From: Hymenobacter psychrotolerans DSM 18569
GTDB lineage: Bacteria; Bacteroidota; Bacteroidia; Cytophagales; Hymenobacteraceae
Direction of reading: 5' to 3'
DNA length: 64,000 nt
Assembly: GCF_900142395.1 (NCBI RefSeq)
Contig: NZ_FRAS01000001.1
Location: 248,001-312,000, forward strand
The notes under the pieces were generated by a model, which had not been told where the DNA came from, ran no database searches, and saw only the letters and a program-made list of their open reading frames with translations. The translations under genes and the position numbers were made by a program. This document shows positions 18,284-27,706 of this stretch, piece by piece (position 1 is the stretch's first letter; each line of letters opens with the position of its first letter).

Positions 18284-19711
18284 ATGCGCTATCTACTTTT
18301 CTTCTGGTTGGCAGTCCTGTTGGGGCTGCCAACTAATGCGCAGGTGCGCCAGCAACGGGTATATGGCTCAGCGGGCAATGAGGAAGGAGGCCTTCTAACG
18401 CCACTGAGCACAGGGGGCTACCTGTTGGTGGGCTCCCAGCGCGTCACCTCCAGCGTATCACCGCGCCTGTTCGTGGCCCGGCTCAACGCCGTGGGAGATA
18501 CCATCTTTACTAAGCGCGTTACACTGCCCGGCTACACCTTTGCCATCCCGCAATATACCTGCGTGAACGCTGCTAATCAGGTGCTGGTAACCGCTACTAC
18601 CCTTCAAAGTTCGGCTCCGCTGAATGGGCACGCGCTGCTGTTACTGTTTTCGGCTCAGGGCGACACGCTCTGGACCCGCAAAACCATTGGCCCGACGAAT
18701 GACTATTATTCCAGTGTGCTGCTCGGTAACGACGGCAACTTTGTGCTAACGGCCTCCTTGAATACATTTCCGCAGTGGATGAAAATAAGCGCAACTGGAC
18801 AAGTAGTGTCCCAGACTACCATCAATTATGATGCGACTGACGTAGGTGCCGTCAGCGGTTTATTCAAGGACAATTCCGGGCAAGGCGGCTATTGGCTACT
18901 CAACACTAAAGGAATTGTTGGCAATGCCCGCAAATTCCTGCATTTGACTGAATCAGGCGTAGTGGATCAAAGTAAGCCCTTATATGGCAATGGGTATGAT
19001 CTTATTAATAGCATCGCCCCGCTTGCCAATAATGCTGGTTATATAGCCTGTCAGGATGGGCGACTTGTCCGCTTTACGGCGGCGCTGGACACGATCTGGA
19101 CCAAAACCCTCCGCTACACCGCCCCCAACGGCTTCAGCGGCTTTGCCGGCCCGAACCTTATCCAGCCCCTGGCCGATGGCAACTTCGTACTGGCCGGCGG
19201 GTTCAATAGCTTCGGCAACCGCGTGTACCTGAGCAAAATTACGCCCACCGGCCAGGTGCTGCGCGACACGGTGCTCTTCCGCACCGGCGGCAGCGAATAC
19301 GTGCGCAGCCTGCTGGTAGCACCGGGCACCAGCAACTACGTGTTCAGCGGCTACGCCACGCAAGGCCCGCTGGGCGGCGCCGACCTGTTTCTGGGCATTC
19401 ATGCCAACTGGAACGTGCTTGGCACTACAAGCCCACGCCAGCAGCCTGTACGCACGTTGCAGGCCTGGCCCAACCCGGTGGCAGGCTCCGGCACGTTGCA
19501 ATTACGTGCCGACCAAGCATTAATTGGCGAAGTGCTCCTGCGGGACGCGCTGGGGTGCGTCGTGCGCCGCTGGCCGACGACGCGGGAGTTGGCTACGGCT
19601 GGTGGGCAGCACCTACAACTGGCTGGTGTGCCGGCCGGCGTATACCTGCTCACGGGTCAAACAACAGACGGTCAGCGCTATGTAGCACGCCTCCTGTGCG
19701 AGCAGCATTGA
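18284..19711 (+). CDS. Secreted repeat protein with T9SS sorting domain
   Basis: A 475-residue protein: signal peptide (about residues 1-20, ending PTNAQ), a body of propeller-like repeats (GGYLLVGSQR ... ARLNAVGDTIFTKRV; NFVLTASLNT; NFVLAGGFNSFGNRVYLSKI), and a type A T9SS C-terminal domain (QAWPNPVAGSGTLQL ... LAGVPAGVYLLTG). The repeats look like a T9SS-exported beta-propeller with GDT-containing strands. The specific function is unknown. A strong terminator follows. Confidence 0.83.
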   Translation: MRYLLFFWLAVLLGLPTNAQVRQQRVYGSAGNEEGGLLTPLSTGGYLLVGSQRVTSSVSPRLFVARLNAVGDTIFTKRVTLPGYTFAIPQYTCVNAANQVLVTATTLQSSAPLNGHALLLLFSAQGDTLWTRKTIGPTNDYYSSVLLGNDGNFVLTASLNTFPQWMKISATGQVVSQTTINYDATDVGAVSGLFKDNSGQGGYWLLNTKGIVGNARKFLHLTESGVVDQSKPLYGNGYDLINSIAPLANNAGYIACQDGRLVRFTAALDTIWTKTLRYTAPNGFSGFAGPNLIQPLADGNFVLAGGFNSFGNRVYLSKITPTGQVLRDTVLFRTGGSEYVRSLLVAPGTSNYVFSGYATQGPLGGADLFLGIHANWNVLGTTSPRQQPVRTLQAWPNPVAGSGTLQLRADQALIGEVLLRDALGCVVRRWPTTRELATAGGQHLQLAGVPAGVYLLTGQTTDGQRYVARLLCEQH

Positions 19712-19730
19712 CGAAATCTTGATTTATACT

Positions 19731-19770
19731 ACCAACAGCCCCATTCAATAGTTAGAATGGGGCTGTTGGT
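19731..19770 (+). terminator. Intrinsic terminator with perfect 16-bp stem
   Basis: Arms 19731-19746 and 19755-19770 are exact complements with an 8-base loop, followed by GTTTT. It lies between convergent genes and is likely bidirectional. Confidence 0.85.
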
Positions 19771-19785
19771 GTTTTAAAGGGGCTT

Positions 19786-20409
19786 CTACGACCTTCCGTA
19801 CTGATCTACGGCACCGGCCATGCGGGCAAACACCTGATGCCACGACTGGCCGTAGGGAAAAAACCCGTGCCGGTCGCCGCTGTCCCACTGCTGCCGCATT
19901 TCGGGGGTGTCAATCTTGTAGTCGGGGCGCTGGCGGCTGGTAATGTCGCGCAGGTCGTGGTGCAGGTCGGCGAGGCTGGGGCGGCCCCAGTACCAGTAGC
20001 CACAGTAGATTTTGTAGATTTTCAGGCCCGGTTCCAGCACGAAGGTGTGCGGAATCATGGGGTTGTTGTGTGGGTCGGTATATTCCTGAATAGCGAGGCG
20101 GTGCTGCACAATGCGCTTCTCATCGTGCAGAAAGGTCCAGTGCGCGCCCACGCCCAGTCGCAGGTCGTTAGAGAGCAGCAGCGAATCGGTGGTGATGGTG
20201 ACAAGCTGCGCGAAGCCCACCTGCAGCTGCGGATAAAAGCGCGCCAGCTCCAGCAGCTGCTGCCGGTCTTTGGGGCAGTACACGCCGCGGTTCAGGGTCA
20301 CAATCATCGGGTCGTGGCCCTGCAGCAGCGAGAGGCGCCGCATGACGCCGGTATGGTCGGGCAACTCAAAGTCGGGCAGTGTGGTGCCGGGCATTATATC
20401 GGGAGCCAT
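19786..20409 (-). CDS. Peroxiredoxin-like (AhpC/TSA, redoxin) protein
   Basis: A 207-residue cytosolic protein from the ATG at 20409, chosen because the thioredoxin-fold start (PGTTLPDFELPDHTG) follows directly. The active-site region reads LNRGVYCPKDRQQL, with Cys45 in the place of a peroxidatic cysteine and no second Cys in a CxxC. Later segments (TITTDSLLLSNDLRLGVG, HTFVLEPGLKIYKIY, GRPSLADLHHDLR) fit the AhpC/TSA redoxin family. It may reduce peroxides with an external thiol; the presence of YpdA in this window makes bacillithiol a plausible partner, by inference only. Confidence 0.78.
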   Translation of the reverse strand: MAPDIMPGTTLPDFELPDHTGVMRRLSLLQGHDPMIVTLNRGVYCPKDRQQLLELARFYPQLQVGFAQLVTITTDSLLLSNDLRLGVGAHWTFLHDEKRIVQHRLAIQEYTDPHNNPMIPHTFVLEPGLKIYKIYCGYWYWGRPSLADLHHDLRDITSRQRPDYKIDTPEMRQQWDSGDRHGFFPYGQSWHQVFARMAGAVDQYGRS

Positions 20410-20732
20410 AGAACGAGCAGGGTAAGATGGTTCTGTAATATACTGATTCGTGCATATAAACCATATTTTGTAAAAGAATAATACAAACCTAAGCACCTTA
20501 TTCTTATTCCTCCACAAGCCGGGAAAAGCCTTTCGTGCGCCGTCGCAGGGGCTGCTGTGAACCGAAGTGAACGGCAACTCCCGTATAGGCACTGTCCGGC
20601 TTCCGGAATTCGGCTTTTTTCTGGTGTGCTTGTGGGGCAGCACTACAAAGACAACGGATTCCGGCTATTTTTGCGCGCCGTTCGTGCCACCAACCCACCT
20701 GCCTAGCGAGACACTGCCCTTCTTTAGTTTAC
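20410..20732. other. Intergenic stretch between redoxin and mgtE
   Basis: A divergent promoter region with no coding frame I can support. The left part (about 20440-20510) is AT-rich and holds a candidate promoter for the redoxin gene; the right part is GC-rich with no clear riboswitch fold that I can identify in front of mgtE. Confidence 0.5.
20484..20517 (-). promoter_or_regulatory. Candidate Bacteroidota-type promoter of the redoxin gene
   Basis: On the minus strand TAGGTTTG (20491-20484) matches the -7 consensus TAnnTTTG, with TTG (20517-20515) 23 bases upstream as the -33 element. The predicted start would leave a leader of about 70 bases. The spacing is at the long end. Confidence 0.35.
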
Positions 20733-22118
<1,386 letters not shown>

Positions 22119-22124
22119 GTTTTT

Positions 22125-22250
22125 GAGTGAGTGAATGAGTGGAAGTGGATAACGCAACCGGCCAACTGGCTTTCAAAGATGCTACTCATTCACTCATTCA
22201 CTCATTCACTCATTCACTCATTCACTCATTCACTCATTCACTCATTCACT
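22125..22250. repeat. Octamer tandem repeat with a facing inverted arm between mgtE and arfB
   Basis: From 22184 to 22250 the octamer ACTCATTC is repeated a little more than eight times. Seven bases after the mgtE stop, 22125-22147 contains the complementary motif (GAGTGAGTGAATGAGTG), so transcripts from either strand can fold into long hairpins. The repeat abuts the arfB stop codon. Such a perfect array should vary in copy number between strains. Confidence 0.85.
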
Positions 22251-22657
22251 TAAAAGTCCACCCGGCCTCGGCTGGCTTTCTTTTCGCCGTGCTTTTTCTT
22301 GGACTCGAGGCGCTGCCGCACGGCGCCCTTGCTGGGCTTGGTGGCTTTGCGGGCCTTGGGTTTGTGCAGCGCTTTGGCCAGCAGCTCGTGAAATTTGCGC
22401 AGCGCCGTTTCCTTGTTGCGCAGCTGGCTCCGGTCTTCCTGCGCCACCACCAGTAGTTCGCCTTCGGCGGTAAGGCGCGACGCCAGCTTTTGCAGCAGCG
22501 TCTGCTTCTGCTCCTCGGTGAGCAACTGCGACTCCGGCAGCCGGAAGCGCAATTCCACGCGGCTTTCCACCTTGTTCACGTTCTGGCCACCCGGGCCGCT
22601 GCTGCGGCTGGTCTGGAACTGAAGCTCAGGGAGAAAGTAGGAGACGGGCGGAAGCAT
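22250..22657 (-). CDS. arfB: Peptidyl-tRNA hydrolase ArfB (release-factor-like ribosome rescue)
   Basis: A 135-residue protein with the class I release factor catalytic loop: SSGPGGQNVNKVES, GGQ at residues 23-25. The codon-recognition domain is absent and the C-terminal tail is basic (KPKARKATKPSKGAVRQRL ... KKKHGEKK), as in ArfB/YaeJ. This tail enters the empty mRNA channel, and the GGQ loop frees the peptide on stalled ribosomes. The length fits the family (about 140). Its stop codon touches the last unit of the octamer repeat. Confidence 0.92.
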   Translation of the reverse strand: MLPPVSYFLPELQFQTSRSSGPGGQNVNKVESRVELRFRLPESQLLTEEQKQTLLQKLASRLTAEGELLVVAQEDRSQLRNKETALRKFHELLAKALHKPKARKATKPSKGAVRQRLESKKKHGEKKASRGRVDF

Positions 22658-22718
22658 AAATCAAAGAAAAGGCAGTGGAAAGCCGCGCAGCACAGCCCCT
22701 GATACGCAGCGGCTTGGC

Positions 22719-23189
22719 TTATTGGTTGAGCCGCGGGCGGTAAGCCGCCAGACTTTGCGCGGCCGTAGCCTGCACCTTGCGCTGCAAAAACCCAGACCAG
22801 CCCAGCAGCCAGCCTATCGGCCCCAGGGCCTGCCTCGACCAGCGCCAGAAGCTGAATTGGTCGTGGTGCGTACGGATCAGGCCATCCTGGAACGTAAAAT
22901 GGGCCCGGATATGATTGTGCACCGGCCGCCGGGTTTTCGAGAAGGTGTAGCGCGCATACCAGGTAGCAGAGCCCTGCTGGTCGTCGGCCCGGATATCGTT
23001 GTAGGCGAGGCGCATGTCTCTGCCCTGCCCGCAGAGCATCCGCCACATCTTCCCGATGTCGGGGCCCTGCAGGCGGAAAGCCGCATCTTCAAACGTGGCC
23101 TCAGGATGATAGCAAGCTGCCATGCCCGCGTAGTCGCGGCGCTGGAAGGCCTGGTAGAAGCGGTGCAGGAGCTTTTCGTGCGGGTGCAT
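22719..23189 (-). CDS. NTF2-like (SnoaL-type) protein
   Basis: A 156-residue protein with the NTF2-like cone fold signature: LLHRFYQAFQRRDYAGMAAC, then YHPEATFEDAAF and later HFTFQDGLIRTHHDQFSFWRW. A C-terminal hydrophobic segment (ALGPIGWLLGWSGFL) is followed by the basic tail typical of a common family variant. Such proteins bind small molecules or act as simple enzymes; no specific role can be assigned. It is on the same strand as arfB, 61 bases upstream. Confidence 0.8.
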   Translation of the reverse strand: MHPHEKLLHRFYQAFQRRDYAGMAACYHPEATFEDAAFRLQGPDIGKMWRMLCGQGRDMRLAYNDIRADDQQGSATWYARYTFSKTRRPVHNHIRAHFTFQDGLIRTHHDQFSFWRWSRQALGPIGWLLGWSGFLQRKVQATAAQSLAAYRPRLNQ

Positions 23190-23322
23190 AGCAGAAACCC
23201 GGCTGGCCCGAAAGCGGCCACCGGGCTATAAACCTGCATAAAAATATCCGACACGCGGCCCGGTGCGCATTTTAGCCGGCAGCAGGCAACGCTTCCGGCC
23301 AAGCATACATCTCTTCAGAAAG

Positions 23323-24060
23323 ATGTTTCACTCGTACGCCGTGCCTGCCATAAAAAACCTGCGTTACCTTTTCCTGCTGCTTCTGCTGGCTCCAGTGCTT
23401 CGGCTGGCGGCGGCACCGGTCCGTGAAGTCCGTGAGGTGGCTGCCTTCACGAAGATTGGCTTATCCAATTCCGCCCGCGTGATAGTACGCTAGGGCAGCC
23501 CGCAGCGCGTAGAAATAGACGCTTCCGCTGCCGACCTGGCCCGCCTCGAAACAACCGTGGACAACGGCCGGCTCCGCATTGGCACCAAGCGCGAAGAACG
23601 CAAGGCCTTCACGTATTCCACCCGTTTTGATGGCACCGTGACGGTATACATTACGGTGCCTGCTATTGAGGAGCTTAGCGTCAGCGGCTCGGGCCAGCTG
23701 AAGACCGAAGGTGACCTGAAAGCTGAGGCGCTGAGCCTGGGCGTCAGTGGCTCGGGCCAGCTAACGGTGCCGAAGCTCACCGCCGACAAGCTGCAGTCCA
23801 CAGTATCGGGTTCCGGCGAAATTACGGTGGCAGGCACCTGCCCGCAGCACGAAGCCCGCATCAGCGGCTCCGGCAACGTGCGCGCTTCCGACCTGCGCAC
23901 CGAGGCCAGCGCCATCCGCATCAGCGGCTCCGGCGACGGCCGCCTGTACGCCCGGCGCAGCCTCGAAGCCAGCATTGCCGGCTCCGGCGACGTGTATGTG
24001 CGCGGCGGGGCCAACGTCAAAAGCAAAATTGCCGGCCGCGGCCGCGTACATCAGGAATAG
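23323..24060 (+). pseudogene. DUF2807 (GIN domain) protein interrupted by an in-frame amber codon
   Basis: An N-terminal signal peptide (YLFLLLLLAPVLRLAAAP) and the start of the domain (FTKIGLSNSARVIVR) are followed by TAG at 23491-23493. The same frame then continues GSPQRVEIDASAADL and repeated SGSGQL / ISGSGNV turns to the natural end at 24060. In the family this position is usually Gln (QGSPQ), so a single C-to-T change (CAG to TAG) explains the stop. The repeats would form a periplasmic beta-solenoid/adhesin-like fold. It is either a recent nonsense allele or a sequencing error; without readthrough no domain is made. Confidence 0.8.
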
Positions 24061-24085
24061 CAGCTGTTGCACGCATAGCAGACTG

Positions 24086-24129
24086 GTAGAGTAAGCACCG
24101 GAGGCCCTGGCGGCCGGCGCTTACTCTAC
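24086..24129. terminator. Bidirectional hairpin between GIN-domain and PA14 genes
   Basis: GTAGAGTAAGC at 24086-24096 pairs with GCTTACTCTAC at 24119-24129. The right arm overlaps the stop codon of the PA14 gene on the minus strand. Confidence 0.65.
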
Positions 24130-25875
24130 TACTATCTTATGGGTAGCAGCTCCGTCGGCAGTGCTTAAGCGCAGCAGGTAGAGGCCTGCGGCCAGGCCGG
24201 GCAGCTCCAGGTTGAGGCGCTGCTCCGGGGCGGCCGGCAGCTGGGTGGAGTAGCAGATGCGCCCGCGCGTGTCCAGCAGCTGCAGGCGCACGGCACCGGG
24301 CCGCAGCTGGCTTACCTGCACTTCGAAGCTGCCCCGGTTGGGGTTGGGGGCCACTGCCAGCCGTACTCTTCGCTCCCGCGCCACGCCCAGCGGCCGCCCA
24401 CTACTGCCCGAGCAGAAGACGGTTGCCGGCATTACGCGCCGGGTGGGGGCATCGGGACCTTCGTATTCCAGCACCAGCCTGTTCTGGTCGCCATCTTCCC
24501 CGAAATGGACCCGCACATCGTGCTGCCCGGCGGCCAGCGTCACGGTGGCCGCTACGGTAGAGTCGCGGTGGCGGCCGCCGTTGTTGATAGTGGCAGCGCT
24601 GTTGAGCGGCGCAGCGGGTCGGGCCGCGTCATCGAGCCAGAGCCGGGAGGCGTCGTCGGAAGAGAGGTAGAACGTGTAGGTGCCGCCGCTGAAGATGGTG
24701 AAGCTCCCCCGAAACCGGGCGCTGTACTGGTTGGGGTTACTGGCTGTGCCCGCCGCCACGGTGGTCAGGTCGCCCCAACTGTCGGTGCTGGCAAAGTTGA
24801 ACTGTGGTTCGAGCCGGATAAGGCCCGGGTTGTGCGTCGTGAAAAAGGCCGGATCATCCTCGAAATAGCCACTATAGTACTCGGCATACAGGCCTTCGGT
24901 GGGCGGGCCGTTGTCGGGGCGGTTGCCGGTGCAGCCAGCGGCCCCCGGCACGGCCACCGCAAACGTGTATACCTGCCGGAACCGCACGGCTCCTTCTGCA
25001 TCAATTACCAGCACATCGGCCTGGTACAAGCCATTGCCGACGCTGGCGGCCAGCGTCAACTGGCCGGTGGCGGCGTTGATGCTGATACCGGCAGGCAGGC
25101 GGTCCGCATTTGCCAGCACGAAATAAGGCGCCGGGCCGGCCCCCACCACGCCCGGCACCGGGGACACAGCCCCGGCTCCCGGCGTAACGGTTTGGTTGTT
25201 GGGAGAATACAGAATGGTGGTTGGCAGATTGCGCAGGGGCTGCACGGCCGTGCAGAGCACGTTGGCCGGCACTACCTGCCGCACCGGCGCGTCCGGGCCC
25301 TGGTATTCCAGCACCAGCGTATTGGCGCTGCCGGTTTCACCGTAGTGCAGCAGAATGTTGTGCAGCCCGGCCACCAGATACACACTGGCCTGTCGGATAA
25401 CCGAGGCCGAATGCAGCCCGCCGTGCGCAATGGTGGCCTGCGCGGCCACAGCTGGGCTGGCCAGCGCCTCATTGCCTATCCATAAGTATGAGGCGTCATC
25501 GGAGGTCAGGTAGAAGGTGTAGGTGCCAGGCGTGGTGATGGCCAGGCTCCCGCGCTGCCGCAGACTAAAGTCGTCCGGATCGGCCAGGGTGTTTGCCGCC
25601 ACGGAGGTCAGGTCGCCGAAGCCGCTGTTGGGAAAATTCACCTGCGCATCTACCCTGACCAGCCCCGGCGTGTTCTGCGTGAAGTAGGTCTGGTTATCGG
25701 CGAAATATCCGGCGTAGTACTCCGCGTACAGCCCCGAGCCGGCCGGCTGCCCGCCCGGACTCTGCCCCACGCAGCCGCTCGGCTGCGCGGCCACTTGCGG
25801 CACTATACCGGTGCACAGCACCAGACACCCCATAATTCGGGCAGCCACCCGGGCGGCAGTGACAGGGATTCGCAT
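24121..25875 (-). CDS. Double PA14-domain protein with T9SS sorting domain
   Basis: About 584 residues from the ATG at 25875. After a signal peptide come two copies of a PA14-type carbohydrate-binding domain, each with GLYAEYYxGYFxDxxxF near its start and LTSDDASYLWI or LSSDDASRLWL in the middle. Between them is a putative Ig-like segment (LPAGISINAATGQL). The C-terminus is a T9SS type A domain (APNPNRGSFEVQVS ... LAAGLYLLRLST). It is exported to the cell surface or released and probably binds glycans. The two PA14 units look like an internal duplication. Confidence 0.88.
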   Translation of the reverse strand: MRIPVTAARVAARIMGCLVLCTGIVPQVAAQPSGCVGQSPGGQPAGSGLYAEYYAGYFADNQTYFTQNTPGLVRVDAQVNFPNSGFGDLTSVAANTLADPDDFSLRQRGSLAITTPGTYTFYLTSDDASYLWIGNEALASPAVAAQATIAHGGLHSASVIRQASVYLVAGLHNILLHYGETGSANTLVLEYQGPDAPVRQVVPANVLCTAVQPLRNLPTTILYSPNNQTVTPGAGAVSPVPGVVGAGPAPYFVLANADRLPAGISINAATGQLTLAASVGNGLYQADVLVIDAEGAVRFRQVYTFAVAVPGAAGCTGNRPDNGPPTEGLYAEYYSGYFEDDPAFFTTHNPGLIRLEPQFNFASTDSWGDLTTVAAGTASNPNQYSARFRGSFTIFSGGTYTFYLSSDDASRLWLDDAARPAAPLNSAATINNGGRHRDSTVAATVTLAAGQHDVRVHFGEDGDQNRLVLEYEGPDAPTRRVMPATVFCSGSSGRPLGVARERRVRLAVAPNPNRGSFEVQVSQLRPGAVRLQLLDTRGRICYSTQLPAAPEQRLNLELPGLAAGLYLLRLSTADGAATHKIVVE

Positions 25876-25993
25876 GGCGCAGAACAATAACGGTGGCAGA
25901 AACGCAACACACTCCGTTATGAAAGTAAGCTTTTCCCTGAATTATTGAAATATTTATTTAATATTTTGCATTATACACAACATTTCCGGAAGC

Positions 25994-26566
25994 CTACCAA
26001 TCGAACAACCCTCTGCGGGGGCTACTTTTCTTCGGCTTGTTTTTTTGCTTGGGCTTGTCCTTGTCTCCACCGAAAAGCCCGTCGAACAGGCCCGTCTTTT
26101 TCTCTTTCACAAGCACGTAGCGCAGAGAAAATGCGGTGGGGAAGCGCGCCCAGTCATCGGAGTTGAACTCAATGCTGGGCTTGAAGTCGGCGGAAATGAC
26201 GAGCCGGCTGAGCAGAATCTTGTATTCTACCCCCACTATGGCATCGACGCCCCCAAATGCCCCGGTATTCTTGTTGTTGCCGACGTGGCCACCGGCTCCC
26301 AGATAATAGTTGAGGCTGGGGCCGAGAATTCCGAAGTGCCGTTCGGCCAGCACAGTGCCCGTTACTTCGCGCGGGCCAGCCAGCACCAGGCCTTCCAGCG
26401 TGGCTTTCGGCAGAAACTTCTGTTGCACCGTGAGGCCGTAGAGCCCGGGGCTGAGCCGCACCCCGGCCGCCGTCCGGTATTTCTGCGCGGTGGCAGGCCG
26501 GGCCAGCAACAGGAGCCCTATAGCAGGCAGGAGCACCACGCAGCAGCGCCTAAAACGAAACGTCAT
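25994..26566 (-). CDS. Small outer-membrane-barrel-like protein
   Basis: A 190-residue exported protein (signal peptide ending RPATAQ). The mature part has short alternating strands and glycines (YRTAAGVRLSPGLYGLTVQQ, GPSLNYYLGAGGHVG, FGGVDAIVGVEYKI, RLVISADFKPSIEF) as in small 8-stranded barrels. The C-terminus is unusual: a lysine-rich tail (GDKDKPKQKNKPKKSSPRR) follows the last strand. No specific family was recognised and the function is unknown. Confidence 0.65.
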   Translation of the reverse strand: MTFRFRRCCVVLLPAIGLLLLARPATAQKYRTAAGVRLSPGLYGLTVQQKFLPKATLEGLVLAGPREVTGTVLAERHFGILGPSLNYYLGAGGHVGNNKNTGAFGGVDAIVGVEYKILLSRLVISADFKPSIEFNSDDWARFPTAFSLRYVLVKEKKTGLFDGLFGGDKDKPKQKNKPKKSSPRRGLFDW

Positions 26567-26724
26567 AATCTTACACTAAATCGGGGAGAAAAGGCCCCTT
26601 GCTTTGGCGTTTGAACGAACAAGCCGAGTGCAAAGTACGGACCACCCGCTGTAGTATGGCGGCGCAGTGCGGCTGAGCGGCTTAACTTGCCGTGTTTTTC
26701 CGCCCCTCCAACTGCTTTTCTTCC

Positions 26725-27672
26725 GTGTATATCCATCAGGTGGCAGCCTACCTGCCCGACCAAGTCATCACCAACGAGCATTTCACCAATCTGAATGGTC
26801 TTGCGGCTGATTGGATTATTGAGCGTACCGGAATTCGGGAGCGGCGCAAAGCCAGCCCGGGCGAAAACACCAACACCATGGCCATTGAGGCCACGCGCCG
26901 GGTGCTGGCACAGGCCACGGCTTTCCCAGCCGACGAGGTGGACCTGATTGTAGGTGCCACCTACACCCCGCATGACACTATCTATACCCTGGCACACGCC
27001 GTGCAGCGCGACCTGGGCATCAATGATATTCCGGTGGTGAGCATCTCGTCGGCCTGCTCGTCGCTGCTGAATGCCATTGAAATTGTAGAAGGCTATTTCG
27101 CGCTGGGCAAAGCCCGCCGGGCCGTGGTGGTGGTGAGTGAGCACAACACAGCCTACAACAACGAGCACGACACCGTAGCGGGCCACCTCTGGGGCGACGG
27201 CGCCTCGGCGCTGCTACTGAGCAAGGACCGCTTGGCTCCGGCCGATTTGCTGGTGAAGGAAGTGCTGACCGGCGGCGCCGCCGTAGCCGGCAAAGCCGAT
27301 GAGGCCGTGACGCTGAAACCCGTAGAGCGGGGCATTGTGATGCCGCACGGCCGCGACGTATTCACGTATGCCTGCCAGTACATGGCCCGCGTGACTCGCC
27401 AGCTGCTGGAGCGCCAGCACCTCACCCTCGACAGCCTCACCTACCTGATTCCGCACCAGGCCAACCTGCGCATCACCAAAAATGTGCTGCAGCAGTTGGG
27501 CCTGCCCCCCGAACGGGCCGTGTCCAACATCGAGCGGCTGGGCAACACGGGCTGCGCCGGCGCCGCCATCGGCCTCGGCGACACCTGGCCGCTGCTGCAG
27601 CCCGGCAACCGGGTGATTATTACGGTGTTTGGCGGCGGCTACTCCTACGGCGCTATGCTACTGGAACGGTAG
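26725..27672 (+). CDS. fabH: 3-oxoacyl-ACP synthase III (FabH-type) protein
   Basis: A 315-residue thiolase-fold enzyme if started at the GTG at 26725; an in-frame GTG at 26692 is 11 codons further up. With the shorter start the catalytic Cys (SSACSS) is residue 111 and the length matches E. coli FabH (317 aa, Cys112). His and Asn of the triad are in IPHQANLRI and GNTGCAG. FabH condenses acetyl- or branched acyl-CoA with malonyl-ACP to start fatty acid synthesis. It stands apart from other fatty acid genes, so it may be a paralogue serving another lipid. Confidence 0.85.
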   Translation: MYIHQVAAYLPDQVITNEHFTNLNGLAADWIIERTGIRERRKASPGENTNTMAIEATRRVLAQATAFPADEVDLIVGATYTPHDTIYTLAHAVQRDLGINDIPVVSISSACSSLLNAIEIVEGYFALGKARRAVVVVSEHNTAYNNEHDTVAGHLWGDGASALLLSKDRLAPADLLVKEVLTGGAAVAGKADEAVTLKPVERGIVMPHGRDVFTYACQYMARVTRQLLERQHLTLDSLTYLIPHQANLRITKNVLQQLGLPPERAVSNIERLGNTGCAGAAIGLGDTWPLLQPGNRVIITVFGGGYSYGAMLLER

Positions 27673-27706
27673 CGCCTATTTCCGTTTCAACAATCTGATT
27701 GGAAGC

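Noticed and set aside
22184..22250. Possible CRISPR array
   Set aside because: Units are 8 bases, contiguous, with no spacers, and no cas genes are nearby. It is a simple tandem repeat.
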